Below, piece after piece: positions 17,171 to 28,142 of a DNA stretch of 64,000 nucleotides (its first letter is position 1; each line of letters starts with the position of its first letter). The translations under genes and the position numbers were made by a program. The stretch is from Nocardioides sp. (GTDB lineage Bacteria; Actinomycetota; Actinomycetes; Propionibacteriales; Nocardioidaceae), in the NCBI GenBank assembly GCA_002729525.1, contig PBYI01000053.1, positions 124,001 to 188,000 on the forward strand, given 5' to 3'. Below the pieces are notes generated by a model. The model was given only the letters and a program-made list of their open reading frames with translations. It did no database searches and had not been told where the DNA came from.

Positions 17171-19054
17171 TCAGCCGACGTACCCCAGGTTGCGGACCGG
17201 GCCCCGCAGCGGGGAGACCGCGCCGTCGCCGAGGTCGACCAGCCCGTCGGGCGTGACGGCGTACGTCGACCGCTCCTCCTCGGGCGAGCCCACCAGCCCG
17301 CGCACGGGGGCGGGCACCGTGGTGGTCAGCGAGTCGGTCGAGGTGGTCGAGCCGTCGACGCGCAGCGTGCGCACGTCGAGGACCTCACCGGCGATCACGG
17401 TCTGCAGCACCGCGAAGGTGGTGGGCGTGGTCCAGGCCAGGCCGACCACCCGGGCGCGCGGCTCGGGGCCGGTGTCGATCACGGTCGTCGACCCGACGCC
17501 GGCCAGCCGGCCGCGCTCGTCGATGCGGACCCGGCCGGCACGCACCTCGTCGCCCCCGCGGGAGCGCGCGACCGCCACCACCCGGGTGCCGTCGCGCGAG
17601 ACCAGGAAGGACCCGACCCGGCGCCCGGTCACCCCGGGCACCCGCACCGTGGTCGTACGCCGCGGGGCTCCGGTCGTACCGGGGGCGCTCGGCATCACGA
17701 CGTGCACGACCGCCCCCTCAGCGGTGCGGTCGACGACCCACACCCGGCCCAGGGCGTCCCAGGTGGGCCGGACCAGGTCGGTGCCGTCGTCGATCGGCAC
17801 CACAGCGCCGGTGTCGGTCGCGCGGCCGGCCACGGGGGCGACGAGCAGGCGGGTGCCGCTCTCGTCGACGCCCGCCGCCTGCGAGCCGTCGACGCTCACC
17901 GCGACCGAGCGCAGCAGGGGGGCCGCGGGGTCACCGCTGCCCGCCGCGGCAGCGCCGCTGCCGGTGCCGCCGTCGCCGCTGCCGTCGCCGCTGCCGCCGC
18001 CCGTGCTCGGGGACGGCGTCTGGACGGTGGAGCCACCGAACGGGCCCGTCACCGGCACCAGCTCGCCGTCGGCCAGGACGCCGAGCCGCCCCCGGCTGAG
18101 CCCGAAGATCCGTGGGTCGGCCGGGAAGCCGGCCGGGTCGTAGCGCTCGGCCTGGCTGACGGCGTACTCCGTGCCGCCGCCGGGCACCTGCACGTCCTCC
18201 CCGCCGACCCGCACCCGGACGGCGGTGATCCGCGGCTCCTGGCGCAGCGTCCAGGCGAGCTGGGCGAGCAGCCGGTCGGCGGCCGAGGGCGCGAGTGACC
18301 CGGCCTCCCCCACCAGGTCGACCACGGCGACGCCATCGGCCGAGACCGGCACCGACAGCCCCAGCGAGAGTCCCGCCGGCAGGAACGAGCGGGTGACCTG
18401 GCGCTGGTCGGGCCGCGGGCCGGCGAGCAGCCCGTTGATGAGCGCGGTCGCGAGCTGCTCGCCGCGCGGCACGGACACCGGCTCGGGCACCAGGATGCGC
18501 GCGCTGCGGTCGAAGAAGTAGAGCGACGCCTGGCGGAAGCGCTGGGAGAACCACGCCGCGGGCACCACCAGCGCGTCCGGCGGGTCGGTGAGCCGGTACT
18601 CGCCGTCCTCCAGCCGGTAGCGGAGGTCGAGCACCTGGCGGCCGGACTGCAACGGCCCGCGGTAGGCGCCGGTCTCGTCGAGCAGACGGGCCTCCGACAG
18701 CCGCACCCGCACCACGCCGTCGCGGGCCTGGCGTGGCGGCAGCTTGGCGGCGTACGTGATGGTCGCGGCGTCGGGGTTCCAGACCTGCGCGGCCGACTCG
18801 GTGAGGTACTGCCGGGCGACGTCGAGGCGCACCGGGGAGGCGGTCATCGCGTCGAGGAAGCCCTTGGCGACCTCCAGCGGGGAGGCGCCGGCGCGCGGCG
18901 GGACCGCGTTGATGTCCGAGGGGTCGTCGGCGGCGCTCCCGGCGCCGGTCCCGGCCTCCACGACCGGCCCGGAGACGGGCAGGCCGGCGCACCCGGTCAG
19001 CAGCAGGGCGAGGAGCAGCGCCGCGACCGCGGACGTCGTACGTCGTGCGCTCAC
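17171..19054 (-). CDS. lpqB: Lipoprotein LpqB, MtrB accessory
   Basis: A 627-residue extracytoplasmic lipoprotein that modulates the sensor kinase MtrB. The signal peptide ends in the lipobox LLLTGCAG (lipidated Cys22). A GerMN domain follows in the middle (around LLAGPRDQRQVTRSFLPAG and residues to ~300), with a Gly/Ser/Asp-rich linker (about 345-365) and a C-terminal beta-propeller-like domain. The GTG start overlaps the mtrB stop by four bases (GTGA), indicating translational coupling. Loss of LpqB in mycobacteria alters MtrA phosphorylation and cell division; the same role is inferred here. Confidence 0.95.
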   Translation of the reverse strand: MSARRTTSAVAALLLALLLTGCAGLPVSGPVVEAGTGAGSAADDPSDINAVPPRAGASPLEVAKGFLDAMTASPVRLDVARQYLTESAAQVWNPDAATITYAAKLPPRQARDGVVRVRLSEARLLDETGAYRGPLQSGRQVLDLRYRLEDGEYRLTDPPDALVVPAAWFSQRFRQASLYFFDRSARILVPEPVSVPRGEQLATALINGLLAGPRPDQRQVTRSFLPAGLSLGLSVPVSADGVAVVDLVGEAGSLAPSAADRLLAQLAWTLRQEPRITAVRVRVGGEDVQVPGGGTEYAVSQAERYDPAGFPADPRIFGLSRGRLGVLADGELVPVTGPFGGSTVQTPSPSTGGGSGDGSGDGGTGSGAAAAGSGDPAAPLLRSVAVSVDGSQAAGVDESGTRLLVAPVAGRATDTGAVVPIDDGTDLVRPTWDALGRVWVVDRTAEGAVVHVVMPSAPGTTGAPRRTTTVRVPGVTGRRVGSFLVSRDGTRVVAVARSRGGDEVRAGRVRIDERGRLAGVGSTTVIDTGPEPRARVVGLAWTTPTTFAVLQTVIAGEVLDVRTLRVDGSTTSTDSLTTTVPAPVRGLVGSPEEERSTYAVTPDGLVDLGDGAVSPLRGPVRNLGYVG

Positions 19055-20667
19055 GGTCGCGCCCCCGCGGTCGGCTGCTCGGTGTCCTCGGGCTCCAGCG
19101 GCAGCGGGCTGCGACGCAGCACGCCGTCGGTGCGGCGCGGCAGGGTCAGGCGGAAGTGGGCGCCACGACCCGGACGGCCCCACGCCTGGAGCCAGCCGCC
19201 GTGCAGGTGGGTGTCCTCCAGGGCGATCGACAGCCCGAGGCCGGTGCCGCCGCTGGTGCGGGCGCGGGCCGGGTCGGCGCGCCAGAATCGGTTGAAGACC
19301 ATGGCCGACTCCCCCGGCTCGAGCCCGACGCCGTGGTCGCGGACGCCGACGGCGCCGGAGTCGTCGCCGGAGGCCACCCGCACCTCGACGCCGGCACCGG
19401 GCTTGGTGGGGTCGGCGTGGTCGATGGCGTTGCTGACGAGGTTGCGCACGATCCGCTCGACGCGTCGCTGGTCGGCCTCGACGAGCACCGGTGCCGGCGG
19501 GGTGTCGACGACGACGGTGACGCCGCGCTGCTCGGCCAGGGGTGCGGTCGCGCCGACGACGCGGTGGACGACGTCGCGCAGGTCGACGTCCTCCACCTCC
19601 AGGTGCGCAGCGCCGGCGTCGAAGCGGCTGATCTCGAGCAGGTCGGCCAGCAGCGTCTCGAACCGGTCGAGCTCGTGCTGGAGCAGCTCGGCGGCGCGCG
19701 CCGTGACCGGGTCGAAGTCGCCACGCGCGTCGTGCAGCACGTCGCCGGCCATCCGGACCGTGGTCAACGGGGTGCGCAGCTCGTGGGAGACGTCGGCGAC
19801 GAACCGCCGCTGCACCCGGCTGAGCTCCTCGAGCTGACGGATCTGGCGCTGCAGGTTGGTGGCCATCTGGTTGAACGACGACGCCAGGCGCGCGACGTCG
19901 TCCTCGCCCGAGACCCGCAGCCGCTCCTCCAGCCGGCCGGCCGCGAGCCGCTCGGCGACCTGGCGCGCCATCCGCACGGGCGTGACGACCTGGCGGGTGA
20001 CCAGCCACGCGACGGCGGCGACCAGCAGGATCAGCAGCACGGCGGCGGTCAGCAGCGCCCGGGTGACGAGGGCGAGGGTCTCCTGCTCCTCGTCGAGCGG
20101 GTAGAGGAAGTAGAGGGTGTAGACCCGGCCGTCGGCCGGGAGGGTGATCTGCGAGCCCACCACGACGCCCGGGCCGGCCGGGCCCGCGTCGGCGTCGGCG
20201 CGGTAGGCGATCGAGGTGTAGGTCCACGCGGGCCCCTCGCCGGCCACCTCGAACCGCTCGACGAGCGACGTCGGGATGCTGGCCTCGACGTCGAGGCCGG
20301 CGGTGGAGTCGGTGAAGCCGTCGCCCAGCGCCACGCCGTCGCCGACCGGGCCGGCCAGCACCACGGCGTACCCGCGGCCGGCGCCGGCGGTGATCATCGG
20401 GTCCGCGAGCTCGCGCGCCTGACGGAGCGCGTCGACGTCGGTGCCGTCGGCGGCGGCCAGGCGCAGCTCGGCGTCACGGACCTCCTCGGTGGCCTCAGCG
20501 ACCACGACCTCGGCACGGTGGTCGAGCAGTCCGTCGCGGGTCTGGGTGAGCAGGAACCAGCCGACGACGCCGACCACCGAGGCGCTCAGCAGCAGCGTGC
20601 TCACCACGACCCGGGCCTGGGTGGACCGGCGCCAGAAGGTGAGGCCGGTCCGCAGCCGCGGACCCAC
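19051..20667 (-). CDS. mtrB: Sensor histidine kinase MtrB
   Basis: A 538-residue membrane kinase. After a short cytoplasmic N-terminus comes TM1 (VVVSTLLLSASVVGVVGWFL), an extracellular sensor domain of about 170 residues, TM2 (ALLTAAVLLILLVAAVAWLV), a HAMP domain, the H-box FVADVSHELRTPLTTVRM with the phosphorylated His, and ATP-binding boxes (NLVSNAIDHA, DHGVGL, GTGLGLSIA). It phosphorylates MtrA to control cell-wall and division genes. GTG start two bases after the mtrA stop. The sensor signal is unknown, though MtrB is known to interact with septal factors in mycobacteria. Confidence 0.97.
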   Translation of the reverse strand: MGPRLRTGLTFWRRSTQARVVVSTLLLSASVVGVVGWFLLTQTRDGLLDHRAEVVVAEATEEVRDAELRLAAADGTDVDALRQARELADPMITAGAGRGYAVVLAGPVGDGVALGDGFTDSTAGLDVEASIPTSLVERFEVAGEGPAWTYTSIAYRADADAGPAGPGVVVGSQITLPADGRVYTLYFLYPLDEEQETLALVTRALLTAAVLLILLVAAVAWLVTRQVVTPVRMARQVAERLAAGRLEERLRVSGEDDVARLASSFNQMATNLQRQIRQLEELSRVQRRFVADVSHELRTPLTTVRMAGDVLHDARGDFDPVTARAAELLQHELDRFETLLADLLEISRFDAGAAHLEVEDVDLRDVVHRVVGATAPLAEQRGVTVVVDTPPAPVLVEADQRRVERIVRNLVSNAIDHADPTKPGAGVEVRVASGDDSGAVGVRDHGVGLEPGESAMVFNRFWRADPARARTSGGTGLGLSIALEDTHLHGGWLQAWGRPGRGAHFRLTLPRRTDGVLRRSPLPLEPEDTEQPTAGARP

Positions 20668-20669
20668 CG

Positions 20670-21386
20670 TCAGCTCGCGCCGGCCTTGTAGCCGACGCCT
20701 CGCACGGTCACCACGATCTCGGGGTGCTCGGGGTCGTGCTCGACCTTGGAGCGCAGCCGCTGGACGTGGACGTTGACCAAGCGGGTGTCGGCGGCGTGCC
20801 GGTAGCCCCAGACCTTCTCCAGCAGCATCTCGCGGGTGAAGACCTGCCAGGGCTTGCGCGCCAGGCACAGCAGGAGGTCGAACTCCAGCGGGGTGAGCGC
20901 GATCGGCTCGCCGCTGCGGGTCACGGCGTGCCCGTCGACGTCGATCTCGAGGTCGCCGACGGTGAGCGCCTCCTGCTGGGCGGGCGCGGCGGTGGTCTCG
21001 TTGCGACGTACGCGAGCGCGGATCCGGGCGACGAGCTCCTTGGGCTTGAACGGCTTGACGACGTAGTCGTCGGCGCCTGACTCCAGGCCCACCACGATGT
21101 CGACGGTGTCGCCGCGGGCGGTGAGCATCACGATGGGTACGCCGGACTCCGCGCGGATGTCGCGGCAGACGTCGATGCCGTCGCGACCCGGCAGCATCAC
21201 GTCGAGGAGCACCACGTCGGGCCGGTAGTCGCGCACGGCCTCGAGCGCCTCGTCGCCGCGCAGCACCATGCGGGACTCGAAGCCCTCCTGGCGCAGGACG
21301 ATCGAGAGCATCTCCGAGAGAGCGGCGTCGTCGTCGACCACCAGGACGCGACCGTGGGTCGCGAGCTCGTCGGTGGCAGCGGACAT
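20670..21386 (-). CDS. mtrA: Response regulator MtrA (OmpR/PhoB type)
   Basis: A 238-residue regulator. The receiver has VLVVDDDAALSEML, the phospho-acceptor in VVLLDVMLPG, TARG and VVKPFKPKEL. The winged-helix effector shows LTPLEFDLLLCLARKPWQVF and TRLVNVHVQRLRSKVE. In mycobacteria phospho-MtrA binds 9-bp-phased GTCACA repeats upstream of peptidoglycan-hydrolase and envelope genes; three such repeats occur in this window. ATG 21386 is chosen because CAGAAT lies exactly seven bases upstream, giving a leaderless mRNA. Unlike M. tuberculosis, no tmk gene lies upstream; a large terminator separates it from sahH. Confidence 0.98.
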   Translation of the reverse strand: MSAATDELATHGRVLVVDDDAALSEMLSIVLRQEGFESRMVLRGDEALEAVRDYRPDVVLLDVMLPGRDGIDVCRDIRAESGVPIVMLTARGDTVDIVVGLESGADDYVVKPFKPKELVARIRARVRRNETTAAPAQQEALTVGDLEIDVDGHAVTRSGEPIALTPLEFDLLLCLARKPWQVFTREMLLEKVWGYRHAADTRLVNVHVQRLRSKVEHDPEHPEIVVTVRGVGYKAGAS

Positions 21387-21393
21387 GCGCACC

Positions 21394-21399
21394 ATTCTG
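21394..21399 (-). promoter_or_regulatory. Leaderless -10 (CAGAAT) for mtrA
   Basis: CAGAAT on the minus strand lies seven bases before the mtrA ATG at 21386 and just after the sahH terminator, so the mtrAB-lpqB-comF operon appears to have its own promoter. Confidence 0.45.
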
Positions 21400-21420
21400 C
21401 CAGCCGCCCCCGACCCGGGG

Positions 21421-21460
21421 ACGACAGCGCCCCGCCCGGGTGGCCCGGGCGGGGCGTCGT
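21421..21460 (-). terminator. Large hairpin between sahH and mtrA
   Basis: The perfect 12-bp stem GCCCCGCCCGGG/CCCGGGCGGGGC has a 3-base loop (21429-21455) and is extended by ACGAC/GTCGT around a small bulge. It starts 53 bases after the sahH stop. No T-tract. Confidence 0.85.
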
Positions 21461-21513
21461 CGTGGTCCTGCTACCTGCTCGCGAGCGGCTCAGGAGCGGC
21501 TCGTGACCGGGGC

Positions 21514-22947
<1,434 letters not shown>

Positions 22948-22982
22948 CATCGGCTCCTTCGGGGGGCGACTGCTGTCTGCGC

Positions 22983-23031
22983 CGCGCATCTGCGCGTCGT
23001 CGGGATCTCCCACGCGGACCCCGCCACCTTA
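22983..23031 (-). promoter_or_regulatory. sahH promoter region with palindrome
   Basis: TAAGGT (23031-23026) is a plausible -10 about 80 bases before the ATG, and a CGCGCA/TGCGCG palindrome (22983-22996) lies in the leader. The sequence does not match the SAH riboswitch core found upstream of such genes in some bacteria. Confidence 0.35.
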
Positions 23032-23134
23032 GGACGGGCCGCGCCGCCCGTGGGAATCGTCGGCGGCGTCGTGCTGGACCACCCACCGGACCACCCACCG
23101 GACCGACCCGTCGTACATGTACGACGGCTCGGCG

Positions 23135-24106
<972 letters not shown>

Positions 24107-24149
24107 CAGCGGTCTCCCCGAGCGGTCATGGCCCCGGAATCTAGCCGAT

Positions 24150-25265
24150 CTAGCCGACGGCGACCGGGTCCCGCTGCGCGGAGCGCGCTCGGCCGGGCTC
24201 ACCGGCCCCGTCCGCACCGACCAGCTCGTCGAGGGTCGGGTACGGCGTGCTGGCCACGGCGTGCAGCCGCAGCGCCTCGTCGGCCGGGCGGCGGGCGGCG
24301 CCGAACGGGTCGACGGCGTTCTCCAGGACCCGGACGACCGGCGGGCTCGCCAGCGCGAGGCCCAGCGCGGTGCCGAGCACCACGACGAGCACGGCGGCGG
24401 GCACGACGTGGCCGGCGGCCCAGTCGTCGAAGCCGGCGTACCCGGCGCCCTTCACGAAGAAGCCGTGGAACAGGTAGACGACCAGCGTCGCGGCGCCCAT
24501 CCGGGTGAACCAGCCGCCGACCCGCGGCACGAGCGCGAGGAAGGACAGTGCGGTGGCCAGGCCGATGCCGAGCATCGCCAGGCGGATCGCGACACCCTCG
24601 GCGCCGCTGACCCCGAGATCGGAGTAGGAGGAGTTGTAGTAGACCCAGTCGGTGCCGGCCCAGGAGCCGAAGAAACGGGCGCTCAGCAGTGCGACGGCGA
24701 GCACGCCGACACCGACGACCTGAACGGCGCGGTGACGCAGCAGCTCGAGGTGCTCGGCGCGCAGCACCAGACCGAGGACGAAGAACGGCAGGAAGCCGAG
24801 CACGCGGAACAGGTCGAGCACGTGGGTGCCGACGAAGCCGGACGCGACGCTCAGGGCGACCGCGACGGCGACCGCGACCGGTGCGGGCACGGCGCGGAAC
24901 AGCGGGGTGGCCAGGCGCCACAGCGCGAGTGCGGCGAGGAACCACACGGGCCAGTGGGGGTCGAGGAAGACGTCGTCGAACGTCTCCCCGCCGAGCTGGG
25001 TGCGGAACAGCACGAGGGCGGCCTCGAAGACGAGGTAGGGCACGACCACGGTCCGCACCAGGACGGCGAGCCGGGCACCGGACCACTCGAACTTCTTGGC
25101 GAGGTAGCCGGTCACCAGGATGAAGGCCGGCATGTGCCAGAAGTAGAGCCAGTCGTAGACCTGGTCGACCACGGGACCGTCGGGCAGCATCACCCACGCG
25201 TGGCCGACGACCACGAGGGTCACCAGCGTCATCTTGGCGTTGTCGAGCCACGGGTCCCGAGTCAT
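24150..25265 (-). CDS. Acyltransferase-3 family membrane protein (YkrP-like)
   Basis: A 371-residue O-acyltransferase with ten or so membrane helices. The conserved start DPWLDNAKMTLVTLVVVGHA contains the family His used in acyl transfer, and DWLYFWHMPAFILVTGYL and a later YLFHGFFVKGAGY match the fucose-4-O-acetylase/YkrP branch. It probably acetylates a sugar or lipid-linked glycan at the membrane. The C-terminal 55 residues are hydrophilic. A TAGCGT hexamer seven bases before the ATG makes it an independent leaderless unit. No glycosyltransferase is adjacent, so the substrate is unknown. Confidence 0.88.
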   Translation of the reverse strand: MTRDPWLDNAKMTLVTLVVVGHAWVMLPDGPVVDQVYDWLYFWHMPAFILVTGYLAKKFEWSGARLAVLVRTVVVPYLVFEAALVLFRTQLGGETFDDVFLDPHWPVWFLAALALWRLATPLFRAVPAPVAVAVAVALSVASGFVGTHVLDLFRVLGFLPFFVLGLVLRAEHLELLRHRAVQVVGVGVLAVALLSARFFGSWAGTDWVYYNSSYSDLGVSGAEGVAIRLAMLGIGLATALSFLALVPRVGGWFTRMGAATLVVYLFHGFFVKGAGYAGFDDWAAGHVVPAAVLVVVLGTALGLALASPPVVRVLENAVDPFGAARRPADEALRLHAVASTPYPTLDELVGADGAGEPGRARSAQRDPVAVG

Positions 25266-25272
25266 GCCGTCG

Positions 25273-25278
25273 ACGCTA
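25273..25278 (-). promoter_or_regulatory. Leaderless -10 (TAGCGT) for the acyltransferase
   Basis: On the minus strand TAGCGT lies seven bases before the ATG at 25265. The A6 tract at 25388-25393, unusual in this GC-rich window, lies in the same gap, after the end of the SIS-protein gene. Confidence 0.5.
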
Positions 25279-25423
25279 GGGACGTCGTCTGAGGCGTCCG
25301 TGAGACGCGGTTCAGGGAACTCTCATGTTTGGTCCGGGCGCGAGCGGGCAGGTGCGGCGGCCACCCGGAGGGGTATCGCGACCTGCGAAAAAAGTCGTGT
25401 GGTCCGCGTCTCAGTGGGCTGCG

Positions 25424-26449
25424 TCAGTCGTCGACGAGACCCAGGCGGAGGTACTCCGCGGCCCAGGTGCCGGTGAGCAGCAGCTGGGCGTAGCGACCGA
25501 CCTCGGTGGCCGCGTCGGAGGTGACCGTCTCGACGCGGACGCCCCGGGCGTCCGCCGTCTCGCGCAGGCGCCGCTCGGTCGCCCGGGTCACCGGCTCGTC
25601 GCTGCCGTCGTCGAGCACGACCAGCACGGGGCGGTGCTCGGCACCCCCCTCGGCGAACGGGTCGTCGAAGACGTCGCGCTGCGGCGTCGCCTCCAGGACC
25701 GGCAGCAGGTGCTCGGCGTCGCCGGCCAGCGCGGCGCGGCCGGACGCCCGACGTACGGACTCAGCGACCCGGCGCCCCGCACGGGCCGCGAGCACCGAGC
25801 CGCCCCACACCAGCGGGTTGGCGTCGGCGAGCGAGATGGCGAGCAGCTTGGCGGGGTTGACCGACAGGTCGCGGTGCGGCGAGCAGCGCACGGCCACGTC
25901 GTCGAGGGCGACGGCCACGCTCTCGGCGTCGGCCTCCGGCCCCAGTCCGACCCGGTGGAGGTAGTCGAGCAGCACGACCGCGGTCGCGAGCTGGTCGTGC
26001 GCCACGCTCGGCAGCACCGTCGACCAGCGGCCGCCGGCGTGCTGGTCGACCAGCGAGGGCTGCGGGCAGGCCACGACGACCTGGCAGCCACGACGCACGG
26101 CCTCGGAGACGGCCGCCGCGGTCGCGGGGTCGTCGCCCTCCGGAGCGAGCACCACCACGAGGTCCATCCCGCCGGCCCAGCCCGGGAGGCTCGGTCCGGG
26201 CCAGGCCACGAACGGCACCGGGCACCACGGCTCGAGGACCGCCCGCAGGAGCCGCGAGTCGGGGCCGGCGGCGATCACCGCACGGGGGCGCGAGTCGCGT
26301 GCGGCGCTCACCGCGGCGTCGAGCGCCTCGGTGACCTCCGTGGACTCCCGGCGCACGCGGGCGCCGGCCTCGGCGAGGGTGCGCAGCCGCAGGTCGGCAG
26401 CGCCCAGCGCCCGCTCGTCGTCGAGACGTGACTCGTCGAACCAGGTCAT
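25424..26449 (-). CDS. SIS-domain protein (phosphosugar isomerase-like, Rv3256c type)
   Basis: A 341-residue protein similar to the C-terminal part of bifunctional phosphoglucose/phosphomannose isomerases and to Rv3256c/TobH. Two SIS-like Rossmann regions are visible (RPRAVIAAGPDSRLLRAVL, VVVLAPEGDDPATAAAVSEA, and later AKLLAISLADANPLVWGGS), ending in AEYLRLGLVDD. It is the third gene of the manB-Trm112-SIS operon, suggesting a job in mannose-phosphate supply. Catalytic residues are not obvious, so it could be regulatory. GAGGA lies eight bases before the ATG. It is conserved beside manB in actinobacteria. Confidence 0.8.
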   Translation of the reverse strand: MTWFDESRLDDERALGAADLRLRTLAEAGARVRRESTEVTEALDAAVSAARDSRPRAVIAAGPDSRLLRAVLEPWCPVPFVAWPGPSLPGWAGGMDLVVVLAPEGDDPATAAAVSEAVRRGCQVVVACPQPSLVDQHAGGRWSTVLPSVAHDQLATAVVLLDYLHRVGLGPEADAESVAVALDDVAVRCSPHRDLSVNPAKLLAISLADANPLVWGGSVLAARAGRRVAESVRRASGRAALAGDAEHLLPVLEATPQRDVFDDPFAEGGAEHRPVLVVLDDGSDEPVTRATERRLRETADARGVRVETVTSDAATEVGRYAQLLLTGTWAAEYLRLGLVDD

Positions 26450-26494
26450 GGGGTGATCCTCACAGCAGTGCCGGCCGTCTCCGGCGCAGCGGGG

Positions 26495-26686
26495 TCAGCG
26501 CGTCGCGCGCGCCTCGTCGGCCAGCAGCACCGGGATGTCGTCGCGCACCGGGTAGGCGCGGCCGCACGAGCCGCACACCAGCTCGGTGGCGACGTCGGCG
26601 CCCGCGGGGGCGTCCTCGACGCTCAAGGACCCGTGGTCGACCGGGCACACGACGATGGCCAGCAGGCCGGGGTCGAGGGCGCTCAT
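26495..26686 (-). CDS. Trm112-like small zinc-ribbon protein
   Basis: A 63-residue Trm112/YcaR-type protein. The N-terminal LDPGLLAIVVCPVDHG and the later VCGSCGRAYPVRDDIPVLL match the family, with one CP and a CxxC supplying metal ligands. Trm112 homologues activate methyltransferases; in bacteria partners are mostly unknown. Its ATG overlaps the manB stop by four bases (ATGA), so it is translated together with manB. The SIS-protein gene follows after 45 bases. The same manB-Trm112-SIS trio occurs widely in actinobacteria. Confidence 0.88.
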   Translation of the reverse strand: MSALDPGLLAIVVCPVDHGSLSVEDAPAGADVATELVCGSCGRAYPVRDDIPVLLADEARATR

Positions 26687-28059
26687 GCCGCACCGCCCCG
26701 GATCAGCGCCAGCGCCTCGTCACGCACCGCCTCCATCGTCGCCTGGTCCTTGCCCTCGGCGTTGAGCCGCAGCAGCGGCTCGGTGTTGGAGGGGCGCACG
26801 TTGAACTGCCAGTCGGCGTGGCTGACGGTGAGACCGTCGAGGTGGTCGAGGGTGACGCCCTCGCGACCGCCGTAGGTCTCCTCCAGCGCGGCCACGACGG
26901 CCGCCTGGTCGTCGACGGTGGAGTTGATCTCGCCGGACAGCGGGTAGCGCTCGTACGCCGCCAGCAGCTCCGACATCGACCGCTCGTCGGAGGCCAGCGC
27001 CGCCAGCGCGTGCAGGGCGGCCAGCATGCCGGAGTCGGCGCGCCAGAAGTCGCGGAAGTAGAAGTGGCCGCTGTGCTCGCCGCCGAAGATCGCGTCGGTC
27101 TCGGCCATCGTGGCCTTGATGAACGAGTGGCCCACGCGGGTGCGCACCGGGGTGCCACCGAGCTCGGAGACGATCTCGGGCACGGCACGGCTGGTGATGA
27201 GGTTGTGGATCACCGTGGCGCCGGGGTCCTTGGCCAGCTCGCGCTCGGCGATCAGCGCGGTGAGCGTCGACGGGGAGACCGCCGCGCCCTTCTCGTCGAC
27301 GAGGAAGCAGCGGTCGGCGTCGCCGTCGAAGGCCAGCCCCACGTCGGCGCCGGTCTCGAGCACCTTCGCCTGCAGGTCGCGGAGGTTCTCGGCCTCGATC
27401 GGGTTGGCCTCGTGGTTGGGGAAGGTGCCGTCGAGCTCGTAGTACATCGGCACGACGTCGAGCAGGTCGGCGAGGCGGCCGAGGACGGCCGGCGCGGTGA
27501 AGCCCGCCATGCCGTTGCCGGCGTCGACGACGACCTTGAGCGGGCGACCGGTGACCGGGGCGAGCGACAGCAGGTGGTCGGCGTACGCCTCGAGCAGGTC
27601 GGACTCGGTGACCTCGCCGGTGCGGGTCGGCTCGGCGAAGTCGCCGGACGCCGCGACGTCGCGGATGTCGGCGAGGCCGGTCTGCATGCCCACCGGCTGC
27701 GCGAGCGAGCGGCACATCTTGATGCCGTTGTACTGCGCGGGGTTGTGGCTCGCGGTGAACATCGCGCCGGGCATCTCGAGGTGGCCGGAGGCGAAGTAGA
27801 GCTCGTCGGTGGAGGCCAGGCCGATCATCACCACGTCGGCGCCCTGGGCGGACGCACCCTCGGCGAAGGCGGCCGCCATCCCGGGCGAGCTGGGCCTCAT
27901 GTCGTAGCCGACGACCACCTTGTCGGTGTCGACGACCTGGACGAACGCCCGGCCCACGGCACGGGCGAGGTCCTCGTCGAGCTGGTCGGGGACGGTGCCC
28001 CGCACGTCGTAGGCCTTGAAGATCTTGGCGAGGTTGGCGGCGTCGAGGGTGTCACCCAT
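26683..28059 (-). CDS. manB: Phosphomannomutase/phosphoglucomutase
   Basis: A 458-residue alpha-D-phosphohexomutase interconverting mannose-6-phosphate and mannose-1-phosphate (possibly the glucose pair too). It shows KAYDVRGTVP, the phosphoserine loop MFTASHNPAQYNG, the Mg loop AFDGDADRCF, the sugar loop GGEHSGHFYF and the phosphate-binding RPSNTEPLLRL. The product feeds the manC guanylyltransferase at 37.3 kb to make GDP-mannose for glycolipids and glycans. A TAGGGT hexamer seven bases before the ATG indicates a leaderless start of the operon. Corresponds to Rv3257c. Confidence 0.96.
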   Translation of the reverse strand: MGDTLDAANLAKIFKAYDVRGTVPDQLDEDLARAVGRAFVQVVDTDKVVVGYDMRPSSPGMAAAFAEGASAQGADVVMIGLASTDELYFASGHLEMPGAMFTASHNPAQYNGIKMCRSLAQPVGMQTGLADIRDVAASGDFAEPTRTGEVTESDLLEAYADHLLSLAPVTGRPLKVVVDAGNGMAGFTAPAVLGRLADLLDVVPMYYELDGTFPNHEANPIEAENLRDLQAKVLETGADVGLAFDGDADRCFLVDEKGAAVSPSTLTALIAERELAKDPGATVIHNLITSRAVPEIVSELGGTPVRTRVGHSFIKATMAETDAIFGGEHSGHFYFRDFWRADSGMLAALHALAALASDERSMSELLAAYERYPLSGEINSTVDDQAAVVAALEETYGGREGVTLDHLDGLTVSHADWQFNVRPSNTEPLLRLNAEGKDQATMEAVRDEALALIRGGAA

Positions 28060-28066
28060 GCGCTGA

Positions 28067-28072
28067 ACCCTA
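28067..28072 (-). promoter_or_regulatory. Leaderless -10 (TAGGGT) for manB
   Basis: TAGGGT on the minus strand lies seven bases before the manB ATG. Confidence 0.6.
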
Positions 28073-28142
28073 GGGCATGGACCTGGGCCGACGACGGGGC
28101 CCGGCCGGTGCGGGCCGGTACGGGCCCGTGCCGCCGGGACGG

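Noticed and set aside
17171-20227. A single ~1000-residue protein covering lpqB and upstream sequence
   Set aside because: Its N-terminal third is an antisense-like, Arg/Pro-rich frame over mtrB; the LpqB signal peptide with GTG start at 19054 and the GTGA overlap define the gene.
22948-23031. Possible SAH riboswitch before sahH
   Set aside because: The leader has a short CGCGCA/TGCGCG palindrome but not the conserved core or pseudoknot sequence of the SAH riboswitch as I know it.
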